From a bacterium (lineage in GTDB: Bacteria > Armatimonadota > Chthonomonadetes > Chthonomonadales > Chthonomonadaceae): a stretch of 18,340 bases of DNA. Position numbers and translations under genes: made by a program. The notes below the pieces were generated by a model that was not told where the DNA came from, ran no database searches, and saw nothing but the letters and a program-made list of their open reading frames with translations. Positions within the stretch are counted from its first letter, which is position 1, and every line of letters begins with the position of its first letter. Of this stretch, positions 7,119 to 15,276 are shown in pieces. Where the stretch lies: positions 1-18,340 of the forward strand of contig JAJZFK010000431.1 of assembly GCA_021805405.1 (NCBI GenBank), read 5' to 3'.

Positions 7119-7439
7119 TGGTTACTATTACTCCTGCATAATCTCATGCTGCCACATCAGTTCCACTAAGACGGTAAGAAACCCTCCAACGGTGCACCCA
7201 GGCCAAACCCTCTGAAACTGCGCTAGCTACACAGATACCAGTACAATCTCCAGGCGTTTAATAGCTGCCTAGTGACTGATCTCGTCGTCCGAAACGGCTC
7301 TGTTCAATTTCATGCAACCGCACCTTATTGTGTCCCCGAACGTAGCAACAGTGGTAACGCCGCGGCAATGGCCAGGTGGGTGCTCATACCCTACCCAGCG
7401 AGGCTGTTTCTAGTTCGAAAGGACTATGCCTATTTGATG
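7119..7439. other. Intergenic region between the GH74-like gene and the defence-like cluster
   Basis: About 320 bases separate the leftward GH74-like gene from the promoter of the rightward cluster. I see no recognisable gene on either strand, no tRNA and no terminator hairpin. A 60-codon frame at 7272-7454 has no SD and resembles nothing I know. The leftward promoter of the GH74-like gene should lie here, but no convincing hexamer pair was found. Confidence 0.5.
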
Positions 7440-7445
7440 TATAAT
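7440..7445 (+). promoter_or_regulatory. -10 box of the first HSDR_N-like paralogue
   Basis: TATAAT is a perfect -10 hexamer, preceded at 20 bases by a weak TTCGAA. It lies exactly 61 bases before the TTG start at 7501, the same distance as in the second paralogue. Transcription would begin near 7452. Confidence 0.5.
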
Positions 7446-7500
7446 GATACCTAGGTGGCTATAAAGCTTTGGAAAATTTGCGGCACAGCTGGAGTTTACC

Positions 7501-7782
7501 TTGTACACACACAGCGTATTAGAGGATCTGTCTTCGCTCCTGCACAACACCGTGAGGCAATCGACGGTTTGCGATGCACCATCAGATCCACTTGCAATCA
7601 GTCACCAGATTATAGAGCCTCTGCTTAATTTCCTGGGCTGGCAGCCAATGGATGTTGACAACGTTCTGAAGTCGGATGCGCGAATCGGCGTGCCCGTGCA
7701 CTACACCCTCTTGGGGCCAGCGCTAGAGGTAGTCGCCATGTTGCATGTTGTAACCGGGGCACCAACCATTATGTTATGCTAA
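7501..7782 (+). CDS. Short HSDR_N-like paralogue, ends at the nuclease core
   Basis: This 93-residue protein starts at a TTG with GGAG six bases upstream. It aligns without gaps to the first 84 residues of the next gene. By my count 31 of 84 positions are identical, including IxxxxxEP, LGW (45-47), SDxRIGVxVxY (58-68) and the first LxxLxSLLH. That region corresponds to the N-terminal domain of type I restriction R subunits (HSDR_N-like). Here it stops just after the strand that should carry E-x-K. The nuclease-site Asp of the VDY motif is His67, and E-x-K is replaced by HVV, so a nuclease activity is not expected. It could be a truncated relic, a regulator, or a partner that heterodimerises with the full-length paralogue. 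It has its own promoter and a sound SD, which argues that it is expressed. Confidence 0.65.
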   Translation: MYTHSVLEDLSSLLHNTVRQSTVCDAPSDPLAISHQIIEPLLNFLGWQPMDVDNVLKSDARIGVPVHYTLLGPALEVVAMLHVVTGAPTIMLC

Positions 7783-7793
7783 ATAATTTGTAG

Positions 7794-7799
7794 TATAAT
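7794..7799 (+). promoter_or_regulatory. -10 box of the second HSDR_N-like paralogue
   Basis: TATAAT lies 12 bases after the stop of the short paralogue and 61 bases before the ATG at 7855, matching the arrangement upstream of the first copy. No clear -35 is visible. It probably starts the transcript for the main three-gene cluster, possibly in addition to readthrough from the first promoter. Confidence 0.5.
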
Positions 7800-7854
7800 C
7801 GACTAATATAGGCAATTGTTCCCCAAGCAATTACTCGCAATATGGATTGCCTCA

Positions 7855-8949
7855 ATGCTAACAAATAGCCCACTTAATACGCTGACGTCGTTACTACACG
7901 AAAACGGATGGGTATCGCGCGATGCTAATTCGTTCAACAGTAAGTGCACGATCAAAACAGAGCTGGTAGAGCCCGTTTTAACCTGTCTAGGATGGGTTCT
8001 GGACGATTTAAACCAAGTAATACCGAGCGACAACCGCATTGGTGTGGATGTTGATTACGTGTTGCTCGACCGAGATGGGGAAGTTTTCGGAGTTATCCAG
8101 TGCGTGCCCAACATGGACGCGGAGGTCGAACGCGAGACTCTCTTTGCAGCCATAGACTTTTCCGAGCGTGCCAGAATAGATGCCATTGTTTTTACCAACG
8201 GTAGTGACTGGAAGTTCTTTGACATTGGCACCAACGATCCTCACAAACCAGATCATCGTATTGACCTGCGGCATGACAGATTACCAGCGTGCGCGGCTGT
8301 ATTAGTGAGATACCTCGATATCAGCTTGGGATGGCACGAATGCCTGTCGAGTTGCGGTCAGTCACAACCAGCTGGGTGGCGAGCCAAATCAATTTATGCC
8401 TCTGTGCCCGATGCAGGTCACAACGCATCCCACAGCGCAGTAAACTATACGAGCACGGGCGGCAGTAGTTGGCTTACGCTCCCGGAAGCAGCGGAAATAG
8501 TTACATATTCGAAACCCGTACGGTTTCGCCTTCCTGATGGGCGCGAGATCGAGTTAAAAACGTGGCGTGAGGTACTGGTTGCGGCATGCGAATTCGCGAT
8601 TGAGCAGAACCCGGCAATTTCACTTCCATTTCGCGATGCTTCAGCAAACGGAGTGAACCTCATGAGTTATTCTCAGGAATACCCGTTCAACAGAATTACG
8701 TTAATTGAAATTGCCGAGAAACGCATATACATATACATTTACTACAGTGCTAGAGCAGCCCTGGCCAACATCGCCTACATGTTGCGTTCTGCAGCCTTTC
8801 CTGAAAAAGTTTCGCCAGCAATCCTCCTTGCGGCCCGCAGAACAGGTAATAAAAGGCGCCAGTTTAGGGAGGAGACGACTAATAATTACCAACCGTCTAG
8901 CGTAGCCGAACAGTTAGTTCCGCGTACAATGACGATGGAGTTTGATTAA
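7855..8949 (+). CDS. HSDR_N-like (type I restriction R N-domain) protein with degenerate nuclease motif
   Basis: The 364-residue product has two parts. Residues 35-125 follow the HSDR_N pattern: TELVEPVLTCLGW, then RIGVDVDYVLLDRDGEVFGV, then IDAIVFTNGSDWKFFD. In active PD-(D/E)xK members the strand after the DG turn reads IEAK; here it is I81-Q82-C83-V84, so the catalytic Glu and Lys are gone although D67 remains. The C-terminal part (about 218-312) has LPDGREIELKTWREVLVAAC and a YSARAALANIAYML helix, similar to C-terminal domains I recall on restriction-like proteins. The ATG at 7855 aligns exactly with the start of the upstream paralogue and has GGA nearby. The frame stays open to a TTG at 7816, only 17 bases after the -10 box. 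The next gene starts two bases after the stop. It probably recognises DNA or scaffolds rather than cleaves. Confidence 0.72.
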   Translation: MLTNSPLNTLTSLLHENGWVSRDANSFNSKCTIKTELVEPVLTCLGWVLDDLNQVIPSDNRIGVDVDYVLLDRDGEVFGVIQCVPNMDAEVERETLFAAIDFSERARIDAIVFTNGSDWKFFDIGTNDPHKPDHRIDLRHDRLPACAAVLVRYLDISLGWHECLSSCGQSQPAGWRAKSIYASVPDAGHNASHSAVNYTSTGGSSWLTLPEAAEIVTYSKPVRFRLPDGREIELKTWREVLVAACEFAIEQNPAISLPFRDASANGVNLMSYSQEYPFNRITLIEIAEKRIYIYIYYSARAALANIAYMLRSAAFPEKVSPAILLAARRTGNKRRQFREETTNNYQPSSVAEQLVPRTMTMEFD

Positions 8950-8951
8950 TA

Positions 8952-9866
8952 ATGGGTGCTGTAAATGACAATCGCACCAAAATTGGTACATCCTTCCACC
9001 AAACTTATCCACTGAACAGGCTTGGAATTGCGGAAATTATGCGGGCAATTGGTGGCCTTCCGATATCGCGCAAAACTGGTACCAGGTTGAGTGCCTCCGC
9101 GGTACATGAACATACCAGGCTGAGCAAACGGCATTTCAATGCGTTGATAAGTTATGCAATAGGATGTAATCTTGTCAAGGGCGATCTCGGCTTTACACAT
9201 TTCGGGCTACTCACGCAGCAACATGATCCAGAGTTCAATTTACCGGCAACCCAGTGGCTTATGCACTACCACCTTTGCCGCCTAGTTGGTAAAAATCCTC
9301 TCTTTTGGCGCTCGCTGGTAGTTCATTGGCTACAAGGTAGCGTATCGCTAGACGTCGCAAGCGGATTACAGGTTATTCAGCAGAGTAGCTACGGTACCGT
9401 TACCTCAACGGGTTTGCGGCGTGCCCTTACGGTTTTCGTTAGTAGCTATGACAACTTCGAGGGCCTTTATCAGCTTCGCCTTGTTGAGCGCCAAAAGGGT
9501 TACGTTTTTGCAGCCAAACAATGGGATATCCCAGACAATGTCGTGTTGTATACCATAGCGGATCATTGGGACAACAACTGGCAAGAGCGGCAGAGCGTTA
9601 ATCTCTCTGCAATAATGTGTAATGATGGGCCGCTGGGGTTTATCCAAATGCAGCCTGACAGCATTGTTCTTGCACTTCGCAGGTTGGAAGCAGCCGGTAT
9701 GCTTGATTTCCAGCGCAATATTCCACCATTTGAAATTTATAAGCGCTGGATCACAGTTGAAGCTGCCCTAGAGTCCGTGTTTACGCAGCAATCACCTAGC
9801 CGGCGCCGTAAAATCCGGTCACATTCAGTCCGGACGGAGAGAACTAGTAGCGAACAAACGGAGTAA
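8952..9866 (+). CDS. DUF4007-like protein
   Basis: This 304-residue protein shows the DUF4007 layout. It opens with SFHQTYPLNRLGIAEIM (14-30), where family members have HETFPLR-like sequence. A helix-turn-helix-like stretch follows, SASAVHEHTRLSKRHFNALI (48-67), then LGFTHFGLLTQQHDPEF and TQWLMHYHLCR (100-110), a family hallmark. A second helical part includes VVLYTIADHW and VLALRRLEAAGMLDF. The length agrees with the 290-330 residues I recall for the family. The tail (282-304) is Arg- and Ser-rich and may bind nucleic acid. Function is unknown. From memory, members occur near DNA-sulfur-modification and other defence genes, but none of those modification genes are seen here. GGAG lies 11 bases before the ATG, and the gaps to its neighbours are 2 and 3 bases, so it is in an operon with them. 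Confidence 0.7.
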   Translation: MGAVNDNRTKIGTSFHQTYPLNRLGIAEIMRAIGGLPISRKTGTRLSASAVHEHTRLSKRHFNALISYAIGCNLVKGDLGFTHFGLLTQQHDPEFNLPATQWLMHYHLCRLVGKNPLFWRSLVVHWLQGSVSLDVASGLQVIQQSSYGTVTSTGLRRALTVFVSSYDNFEGLYQLRLVERQKGYVFAAKQWDIPDNVVLYTIADHWDNNWQERQSVNLSAIMCNDGPLGFIQMQPDSIVLALRRLEAAGMLDFQRNIPPFEIYKRWITVEAALESVFTQQSPSRRRKIRSHSVRTERTSSEQTE

Positions 9867-9869
9867 TAT

Positions 9870-12800
9870 ATGCTCATTGGCGATGTAGTAAAGAGGGCAA
9901 CGGGCCAGCAATTTACAAATGATGTTCGAATTGAGGCCTTTTACGATCCAGCACTGAACGTTGCACTTTCAAACAGTTACTATTTTACGAGCTCGGTACC
10001 CAATTCCGATATTCGGAATACAGTAAGCTCTGTAGACGTACTTCAGCGGCTTGTAAGGAGCGCCCAAACCGGCGGAGAGAATCGCCATACGGTTATAGCG
10101 ACGTACGGGCATGGCAAAAGCCACCTAGGCGTAATTATTGCTAACTTCTTTGGCAATTCTGTTAACAGCGATGAATTTGAGATTATTCGCGCTAAACTCG
10201 AAGTAGCAGCCGGGCCAGAATGCGCTGAACAACTAGTTAATTTCCGCCTAAACACCCCTCCGTATCTTGTTGTAACCCTTAAAGGGGACCATCCTGCTAA
10301 TTTGCGCGAACAGGTCATTAAGGGTTTGGACAAGGCTATTCAAAGCCATCCTGCAGCAATAACCCAATCACTTACGCACTGGTTTCGCGAAGCTGAGAGG
10401 ATCCTGGCTGACCTCGACGCGTCAGGTGTTTTGATCGTGGAGGATGCACTACGCTCACGCGGAATCAGTTTTAATAACCTAATAGAAATGCTTAATAATC
10501 GACAGCAAGAAGCTTACGAGCCCGCGCGTGCTGCTATTCGAGCAGCCACGCACGTCACCCCGGATCTTGGTGGCGAGAACAGCCTTCAGGAGGTCATCCA
10601 CAAGGTTGTAGAGACTTACTGCAAATGCCCAAATCCAGTCGTAGGTGGTATTTTATTTCTATTCGATGAGTTCGGCGCGTTTATTGACAGCTACGCCCAA
10701 AGGCAGGGTTACGCTTCGGTTAATGCCCTGCAGGACCTCCTGAACGGAGTGTCAGCATGTCGTGGATACGCTCAATTTATTTCGTTCTCACAACAAGACC
10801 CAGATTCACGCGCAGATTCCCTTGCGAAGGTTGCCGGAGGCGACATGGTCGCCACAATCAAAAAGGAGCTGGGCAGACTGCCTCGGGCACAGAGGTACTC
10901 GCTGTACACCACTCTAGAAACAGTGATAAGTGGTTACCTTCATCAAGACGAGAGACTATGGGAGGAGATAAGTTCGGCCGCACTTGACCCAATTAACGTG
11001 CATGCTGCATACACACGAAGTTTGCTTGCTCCGCGTTATGATGATGACTATGGGTGGGGTGATAGCAAGTTCGATGAGATTATGGTTCAGCGGTGCTTCC
11101 CGCTCCATCCACTAACAACTGGTATCTTCTGTAAGCTTAGCTTCAAAAATAATTCCAGACAAGTATTGAACTTCGTTATGGACGCTGTTGACGACAGGTT
11201 AGCTCAACCTGCAATCATAAACGACTGCCCAGGCTGGATTTACGCCACTACATTGGTAGACTATTTTGGCGATGCGCTCACTGCCGATGATAGTACACTA
11301 TATGACGACTATCAAGCGATACTGCAACAAGCGGGTGCTGAGCTGCCGCTCGATAACAAGCGAGTTCTACAGTCAATCCTACTTTACCACATGGCGAAGT
11401 TAAAGTTGGGCCGCGATAAATTTGAGCGGGCAGTTTCTACGCTATGCGGCTTACCACAGGCAACTTGCCTTAAGCTGCTCCAGGACATGGAGAAGGACGG
11501 GTATGTCCTAAAGCACAGCTCCACAAAATGCTATCACCTTGATGCAACCGGGCACGGGGCACATCTGGAAAGGCTTCTGCGCGCAGCGGCCGGCAAGTAC
11601 GCCGACGAACCGTGGAACAATCTTCCAGTTGACGAACTGAGCGATAGGCTGCCAAGCTATCCTGCGGATGGGATTTCGTGGGGTATGGCTGGCGACTGGA
11701 TTATCCGCCAGAGAGTCATGTCTCGTAGAACATTTGTACCAGACGAGTTAAAACGCATCGCACCTACCTACAAACTCCTCGAGCATTCGTGGCATGAAGG
11801 CAAGCGAGGATTGATCATACGGTTGGTAGCGGAATCGGATGATGATGTCCAATGGCTTAACGAGAACGCTCTTTCCCTACTCGACCAAGCTTTTGGCACT
11901 ACCCCGCCCGCAGTAGTAGTTATTGTTCCAAAACGTCGAAATACTGAACTCCTTGTCCAACTGCGCTATCGATCGATACTTCAAGACTCACAGTGGCTGG
12001 ACCAAAACCAGATAAGGCCTGAAGCGATTGCTCGACGCCGGGAACGTAACGCAACCGACCTTCAAACTGCCATAATCGACTTTGTTGAGGGTGGGAACTA
12101 TGTACTGCCGTCCGCACTCGATAAAGCTGTAAAGCACCGGACTGGTTCGTCTGAAATACGATTAATCGTAAGTGCCTGCCTCTACGCGGCGTACCATAGC
12201 AGCAAGGGTCGGCAGTTCTTCACTCAACATTCAGCTGCGAAGCTACCGCTTAGAAAGGCAATCGCGGCTCTGTGCCCTGTGCTCATGACGGCCACAGTAG
12301 AACAGTTCCTAAAGACTAGCAAGGAACCAATGGTTGCAGATCTTGTTACGAAAATACTCACCTCGTGGACAGTGATTTCAAAGGAGCTCAACATCATGGA
12401 GCCAACCAATACGAGCATAGCTGCCGCATGGAAGGTGATTGATGACTGCTGTCCTGTTGGTGCAACTAGCTGCAACCTTACCCCTGCATTTACAACGCTG
12501 TTAAACGCCCCGTTCGGATTCGACTTTAATCAATTAGCTCTGCTGTGTAGTGCCTGGCTGGGTTTCCACAGGCTCAATATTAAATGTGCCACCAATTTAT
12601 CGACGGTGTTTGCTGGAAACCCAAACAATCCGAATATTCAGGACGCGCTAGCCCAACTGGCAGAGCATATGATCACTCGTGAATTACCCCAGGCTCGTCA
12701 CGAAAAAGTGACCGCTATCCTAGATGAACTGGCGCGGCCACCGTTTACTGTGTCAAGAGCCCGTGAATTCGTTGATCAGCTACAGAACTATGCAGATGCC

Positions 12801-14030
12801 GAGGATTCTGATGTGATCATTGCCCAACGTGCGAAAATTGAGGCAGATCGGCTTCGCAAGGCGGCAGCACAAGGTACGGAATATGCTGATCGCGTCGCGC
12901 ACCTTACGAAACAAGCGCAGTTGGCCCCAAACGCTGTCGATAACCTCATGGGAATTCGCAATGAGGTAACAATGCTCGTTGAACCCAAACTGGTATTAGA
13001 GGACAACTGGCCAACCACGGCCATCATGCTAAATAAGCTGGATGAGATGATTAGGCGTGCAGTGGAACAACTCTGTATTTCACGCGAGCAACTTCCGTCA
13101 ATCTCCGACTATTCCAAACACCTGAGCGACCTTGAATCGTTACAACTACAGATTGCTCCGCTTAAGGTGGAAGTTTCCAACAGCCGCATCACGCAGGCGA
13201 TCGCTAACTTAAAGTCATCGCTAAGGCATGCCCAGGATAAGCAGCAAGATGAGGCTGTCCTGAAGGTGCTAGATACAATTACAACTCGCACCAACCTTCA
13301 TACTCTTAGAACCAGTGTTTTACAGCTTCGTGCGTTGAATGGTGAGTTCGAAACTACAAAAACTGCAATTTCCGAAAAGCTGGATGCCGTGACCAGCCGC
13401 ATCCATGACGAGGAGGCGCAGGTCCGAACGCTCTTGAAGTCCGTGGACGCAATCAACTCACGGGTATCGGCGAGCACGACCCTTGAGAGCCTCATAGGTG
13501 ACCAGAGTGCCTTGCGCGACGAACCCGAATTTGAAGAGGTGGGCAATGCTATAGTCCGCGCAAGGAAGCTGAAGGAGTACTACGACGAGTTAGGCAACGT
13601 GGATCGTCGCGTTCTTAAGCGCCCGGACGAGGCTGACGACGTGCGTGCCGTTCTGGACAACCTGCAGGAGAAATATAGTGAATGGCTAAATGACCAGCAG
13701 CGCACGAGCGCCACGGCCATCTTGAAGAATGTGCTTGAGCAGGTCGCTGCAGCTACTGCGGCAGCAAACAACTGGTTGAATGATCTGAAAGCAAGAGGTG
13801 GCAGCGGCGGCAATACAGGCGCCATCCTGCGGGAACTCAGGGGCGGCAATCCATTCCTTCCTTTGGCGCGCGAAGATGAGCGCAGAGCCCTCATCGCGGA
13901 GTTGGAAGCAGCTGCAGAAAAAGACGAGGTACACCAGATCACCGAGCGCTTTCGAAGAATTGGGAACAGGAAGACGCGTGAACAGGTCATCGAAGCCTTG
14001 AGGAAATTGCTGGCAGAAATGGAAGGTTAA
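9870..14030 (+). CDS. Giant P-loop ATPase with long coiled-coil C-terminus, defence-type
   Basis: The product has 1386 residues and starts at an ATG with GGAG six bases upstream. The Walker A loop is TVIATYGHGKSHLG (74-87), with K83 and S84; the usual first Gly is Ala77. Walker B is GGILFLFDEFG (259-269) with D266 and E267, and a sensor-like strand is AQFISFSQQD (301-310). A segment near 515-560 looks like a winged-helix domain (LLQDMEKDGYVLKHS). Residues from about 960 to 1340 are rich in charged heptads predicting long coiled coils, with a Gly-rich break near 1310-1320. Large ATPases with a DEFG Walker B occur in BREX (PglY/BrxC) and phosphorothioation-linked defence systems. I cannot place this protein in a named family. 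Its tight linkage to the DUF4007-like and HSDR_N-like genes suggests one complex. No signal peptide or membrane segment is seen. Confidence 0.8.
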   Translation: MLIGDVVKRATGQQFTNDVRIEAFYDPALNVALSNSYYFTSSVPNSDIRNTVSSVDVLQRLVRSAQTGGENRHTVIATYGHGKSHLGVIIANFFGNSVNSDEFEIIRAKLEVAAGPECAEQLVNFRLNTPPYLVVTLKGDHPANLREQVIKGLDKAIQSHPAAITQSLTHWFREAERILADLDASGVLIVEDALRSRGISFNNLIEMLNNRQQEAYEPARAAIRAATHVTPDLGGENSLQEVIHKVVETYCKCPNPVVGGILFLFDEFGAFIDSYAQRQGYASVNALQDLLNGVSACRGYAQFISFSQQDPDSRADSLAKVAGGDMVATIKKELGRLPRAQRYSLYTTLETVISGYLHQDERLWEEISSAALDPINVHAAYTRSLLAPRYDDDYGWGDSKFDEIMVQRCFPLHPLTTGIFCKLSFKNNSRQVLNFVMDAVDDRLAQPAIINDCPGWIYATTLVDYFGDALTADDSTLYDDYQAILQQAGAELPLDNKRVLQSILLYHMAKLKLGRDKFERAVSTLCGLPQATCLKLLQDMEKDGYVLKHSSTKCYHLDATGHGAHLERLLRAAAGKYADEPWNNLPVDELSDRLPSYPADGISWGMAGDWIIRQRVMSRRTFVPDELKRIAPTYKLLEHSWHEGKRGLIIRLVAESDDDVQWLNENALSLLDQAFGTTPPAVVVIVPKRRNTELLVQLRYRSILQDSQWLDQNQIRPEAIARRRERNATDLQTAIIDFVEGGNYVLPSALDKAVKHRTGSSEIRLIVSACLYAAYHSSKGRQFFTQHSAAKLPLRKAIAALCPVLMTATVEQFLKTSKEPMVADLVTKILTSWTVISKELNIMEPTNTSIAAAWKVIDDCCPVGATSCNLTPAFTTLLNAPFGFDFNQLALLCSAWLGFHRLNIKCATNLSTVFAGNPNNPNIQDALAQLAEHMITRELPQARHEKVTAILDELARPPFTVSRAREFVDQLQNYADAEDSDVIIAQRAKIEADRLRKAAAQGTEYADRVAHLTKQAQLAPNAVDNLMGIRNEVTMLVEPKLVLEDNWPTTAIMLNKLDEMIRRAVEQLCISREQLPSISDYSKHLSDLESLQLQIAPLKVEVSNSRITQAIANLKSSLRHAQDKQQDEAVLKVLDTITTRTNLHTLRTSVLQLRALNGEFETTKTAISEKLDAVTSRIHDEEAQVRTLLKSVDAINSRVSASTTLESLIGDQSALRDEPEFEEVGNAIVRARKLKEYYDELGNVDRRVLKRPDEADDVRAVLDNLQEKYSEWLNDQQRTSATAILKNVLEQVAAATAAANNWLNDLKARGGSGGNTGAILRELRGGNPFLPLAREDERRALIAELEAAAEKDEVHQITERFRRIGNRKTREQVIEALRKLLAEMEG

Positions 14031-14145
14031 CTGCGCGGCGGTGAGTGTGGGCCTGCCAGTGATTTGCATTTGGCGACGGTACCTGTCATACTTCGGTTAT
14101 GCCCGGATCATGCTTCAATGTGGCCGTGGCGACATACCCGCGCAT

Positions 14146-14151
14146 GAGGAG
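14146..14151 (+). promoter_or_regulatory. SD that sets the FecCD permease start
   Basis: GAGGAG lies nine bases before the in-frame GTG at 14161. The longer frame from the GTG at 14041 has no comparable site and adds 40 residues unlike FecCD N-termini. Confidence 0.5.
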
Positions 14152-14160
14152 TTCGGCGTA

Positions 14161-15276
14161 GTGCCAACCGTACAAGTTCCGCCGCAACAGCCTGTAGATC
14201 GCGCGCTTGCCCTAGCACAAACTGTACCGGTTATGAGACGTGCGCTGATTCCGTTTGTCATCGTGACAGTAATACTACTTACTGCGACTCTGCTCGACTT
14301 GTGGCTCGGTGAACCTTCGGTCGAAAAAGTTGTTACACCGGTGGTTGTTTATCAGGCTCTCGTGCACCACATTACCGGTAACCCGGCATGGAAGCCTCTA
14401 GTACCCTGGGCAGACAATATTGTCTGGCAGATTCGACTGCCGCGCGCCTTTGGTGCGGTGCTCGTGGGCGGTCTCCTTGCCCTGGTAGGCGCAGCGTTCC
14501 AAAGCCTCCTCATGAACCCCTTGGCTGATCCTTACACCGTTGGCGTGGCTTCCGGCGCGGGCATGGGCTCTGTGGCTGTCATCCTGCTGGGCGGGTCGGC
14601 GTGGCTCGGCGGATATGCGCAAACCTTCGCAGCCTTCATTTGCGGGCTCGGTGCCGTATGGCTCGTCTATAGACTCAGCCAGGTGCGTGGTCGCACCTCA
14701 CCACATACCTTCCTGCTCGCAGGAACGGTGGTTGGCGCGTTTTTCTGGTCGCTCATCCCCCTCATGGTAATGCTAGGTTCGCAGGCTGGCGAAAACAGGC
14801 AGGCACGCATCCTCGCCGCACTTTTTGGCAGTCTGGAGGCAGTGGGTTGGCGTCATGCGCTGTTACTTGCAACTGTAGGGATCGCGGGTGCGCTAGTGCT
14901 GTGGCGTTTGGCCTCGGAACTCGACCTTATGGCTTTTGGCGAAGAGACGGCTCTGCATCTTGGTGTAGACACGCAGCGCTTTCGCCTGAAGGTTCTCTCG
15001 GCGGGCACGCTGCTCACTGCGGCCGCAGTTGCCGCAGCGGGCGTTATCGCATTCGTTGGGTTTGTAGCACCCCATGTAGCGCGCAGGCTTGTTGGCCCAG
15101 CGCACCGCAGGCTGTTGCCATGTTCTGCACTCATTGGTGCGACGATGCTTGTGGTAAGCGATACCGTTGCGCGGGTGTGGCTGCATGACGTACCCGTTGG
15201 GGTGGTTACGTCTCTATTTGGAATACCACTTTACGCGGCGCTGCTGCGAAAATCAAGTAACGGGAGAAGCGTGTGA
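14161..15276 (+). CDS. FecCD-type iron-chelate/cobalamin ABC transporter permease
   Basis: From the GTG at 14161 the product is 371 residues, slightly longer than usual. It shows FecCD family blocks: LPRAFGAVLVGGLLALVGAA, NPLADPYTVGVASGAGMGSV, and the C-terminal GVIAFVGFVAPHVARRLVGP, HRRLLPCSALIGATMLVVSDTVAR and PVGVVTSLFGIPLYAALLRK. Such proteins form dimeric ten-helix inner-membrane channels that import iron siderophores, haem or vitamin B12. The usual partners, a periplasmic binding protein and an ATPase, are not in this window on either side, so it is an orphan here. It follows the giant ATPase gene on the same strand with no terminator between, and its last four bases overlap the next start (GTGA). 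A weak promoter pair may lie at 14064-14092. An alternative start is the ATG at 14233. Confidence 0.85.
   Translation: MPTVQVPPQQPVDRALALAQTVPVMRRALIPFVIVTVILLTATLLDLWLGEPSVEKVVTPVVVYQALVHHITGNPAWKPLVPWADNIVWQIRLPRAFGAVLVGGLLALVGAAFQSLLMNPLADPYTVGVASGAGMGSVAVILLGGSAWLGGYAQTFAAFICGLGAVWLVYRLSQVRGRTSPHTFLLAGTVVGAFFWSLIPLMVMLGSQAGENRQARILAALFGSLEAVGWRHALLLATVGIAGALVLWRLASELDLMAFGEETALHLGVDTQRFRLKVLSAGTLLTAAAVAAAGVIAFVGFVAPHVARRLVGPAHRRLLPCSALIGATMLVVSDTVARVWLHDVPVGVVTSLFGIPLYAALLRKSSNGRSV

Noticed and set aside
7272..7454. 60-codon open frame between the GH74-like gene and the first HSDR_N-like gene
   Set aside because: It starts with GTG without an SD, has no recognisable domain, and runs through the TATAAT of the downstream promoter.
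7400..7500. Possible tRNA suggested by AGTTCGAAAGG, which resembles a T-loop
   Set aside because: No matching acceptor stem, anticodon arm or D-arm could be paired around it.
7783..7854. Possibility that the short HSDR_N-like gene is a frameshifted full-length gene
   Set aside because: Only 72 bases separate it from the next start, and none of the frames there encode the missing FTNGxxWxFFD part; the next gene begins afresh at its own N-terminus.
13580..14069. Long minus-strand open frames opposite the end of the giant ATPase gene
   Set aside because: They mirror the ATPase coding strand, are Ser- and Arg-rich as expected for antisense frames, lack an SD and match nothing known.
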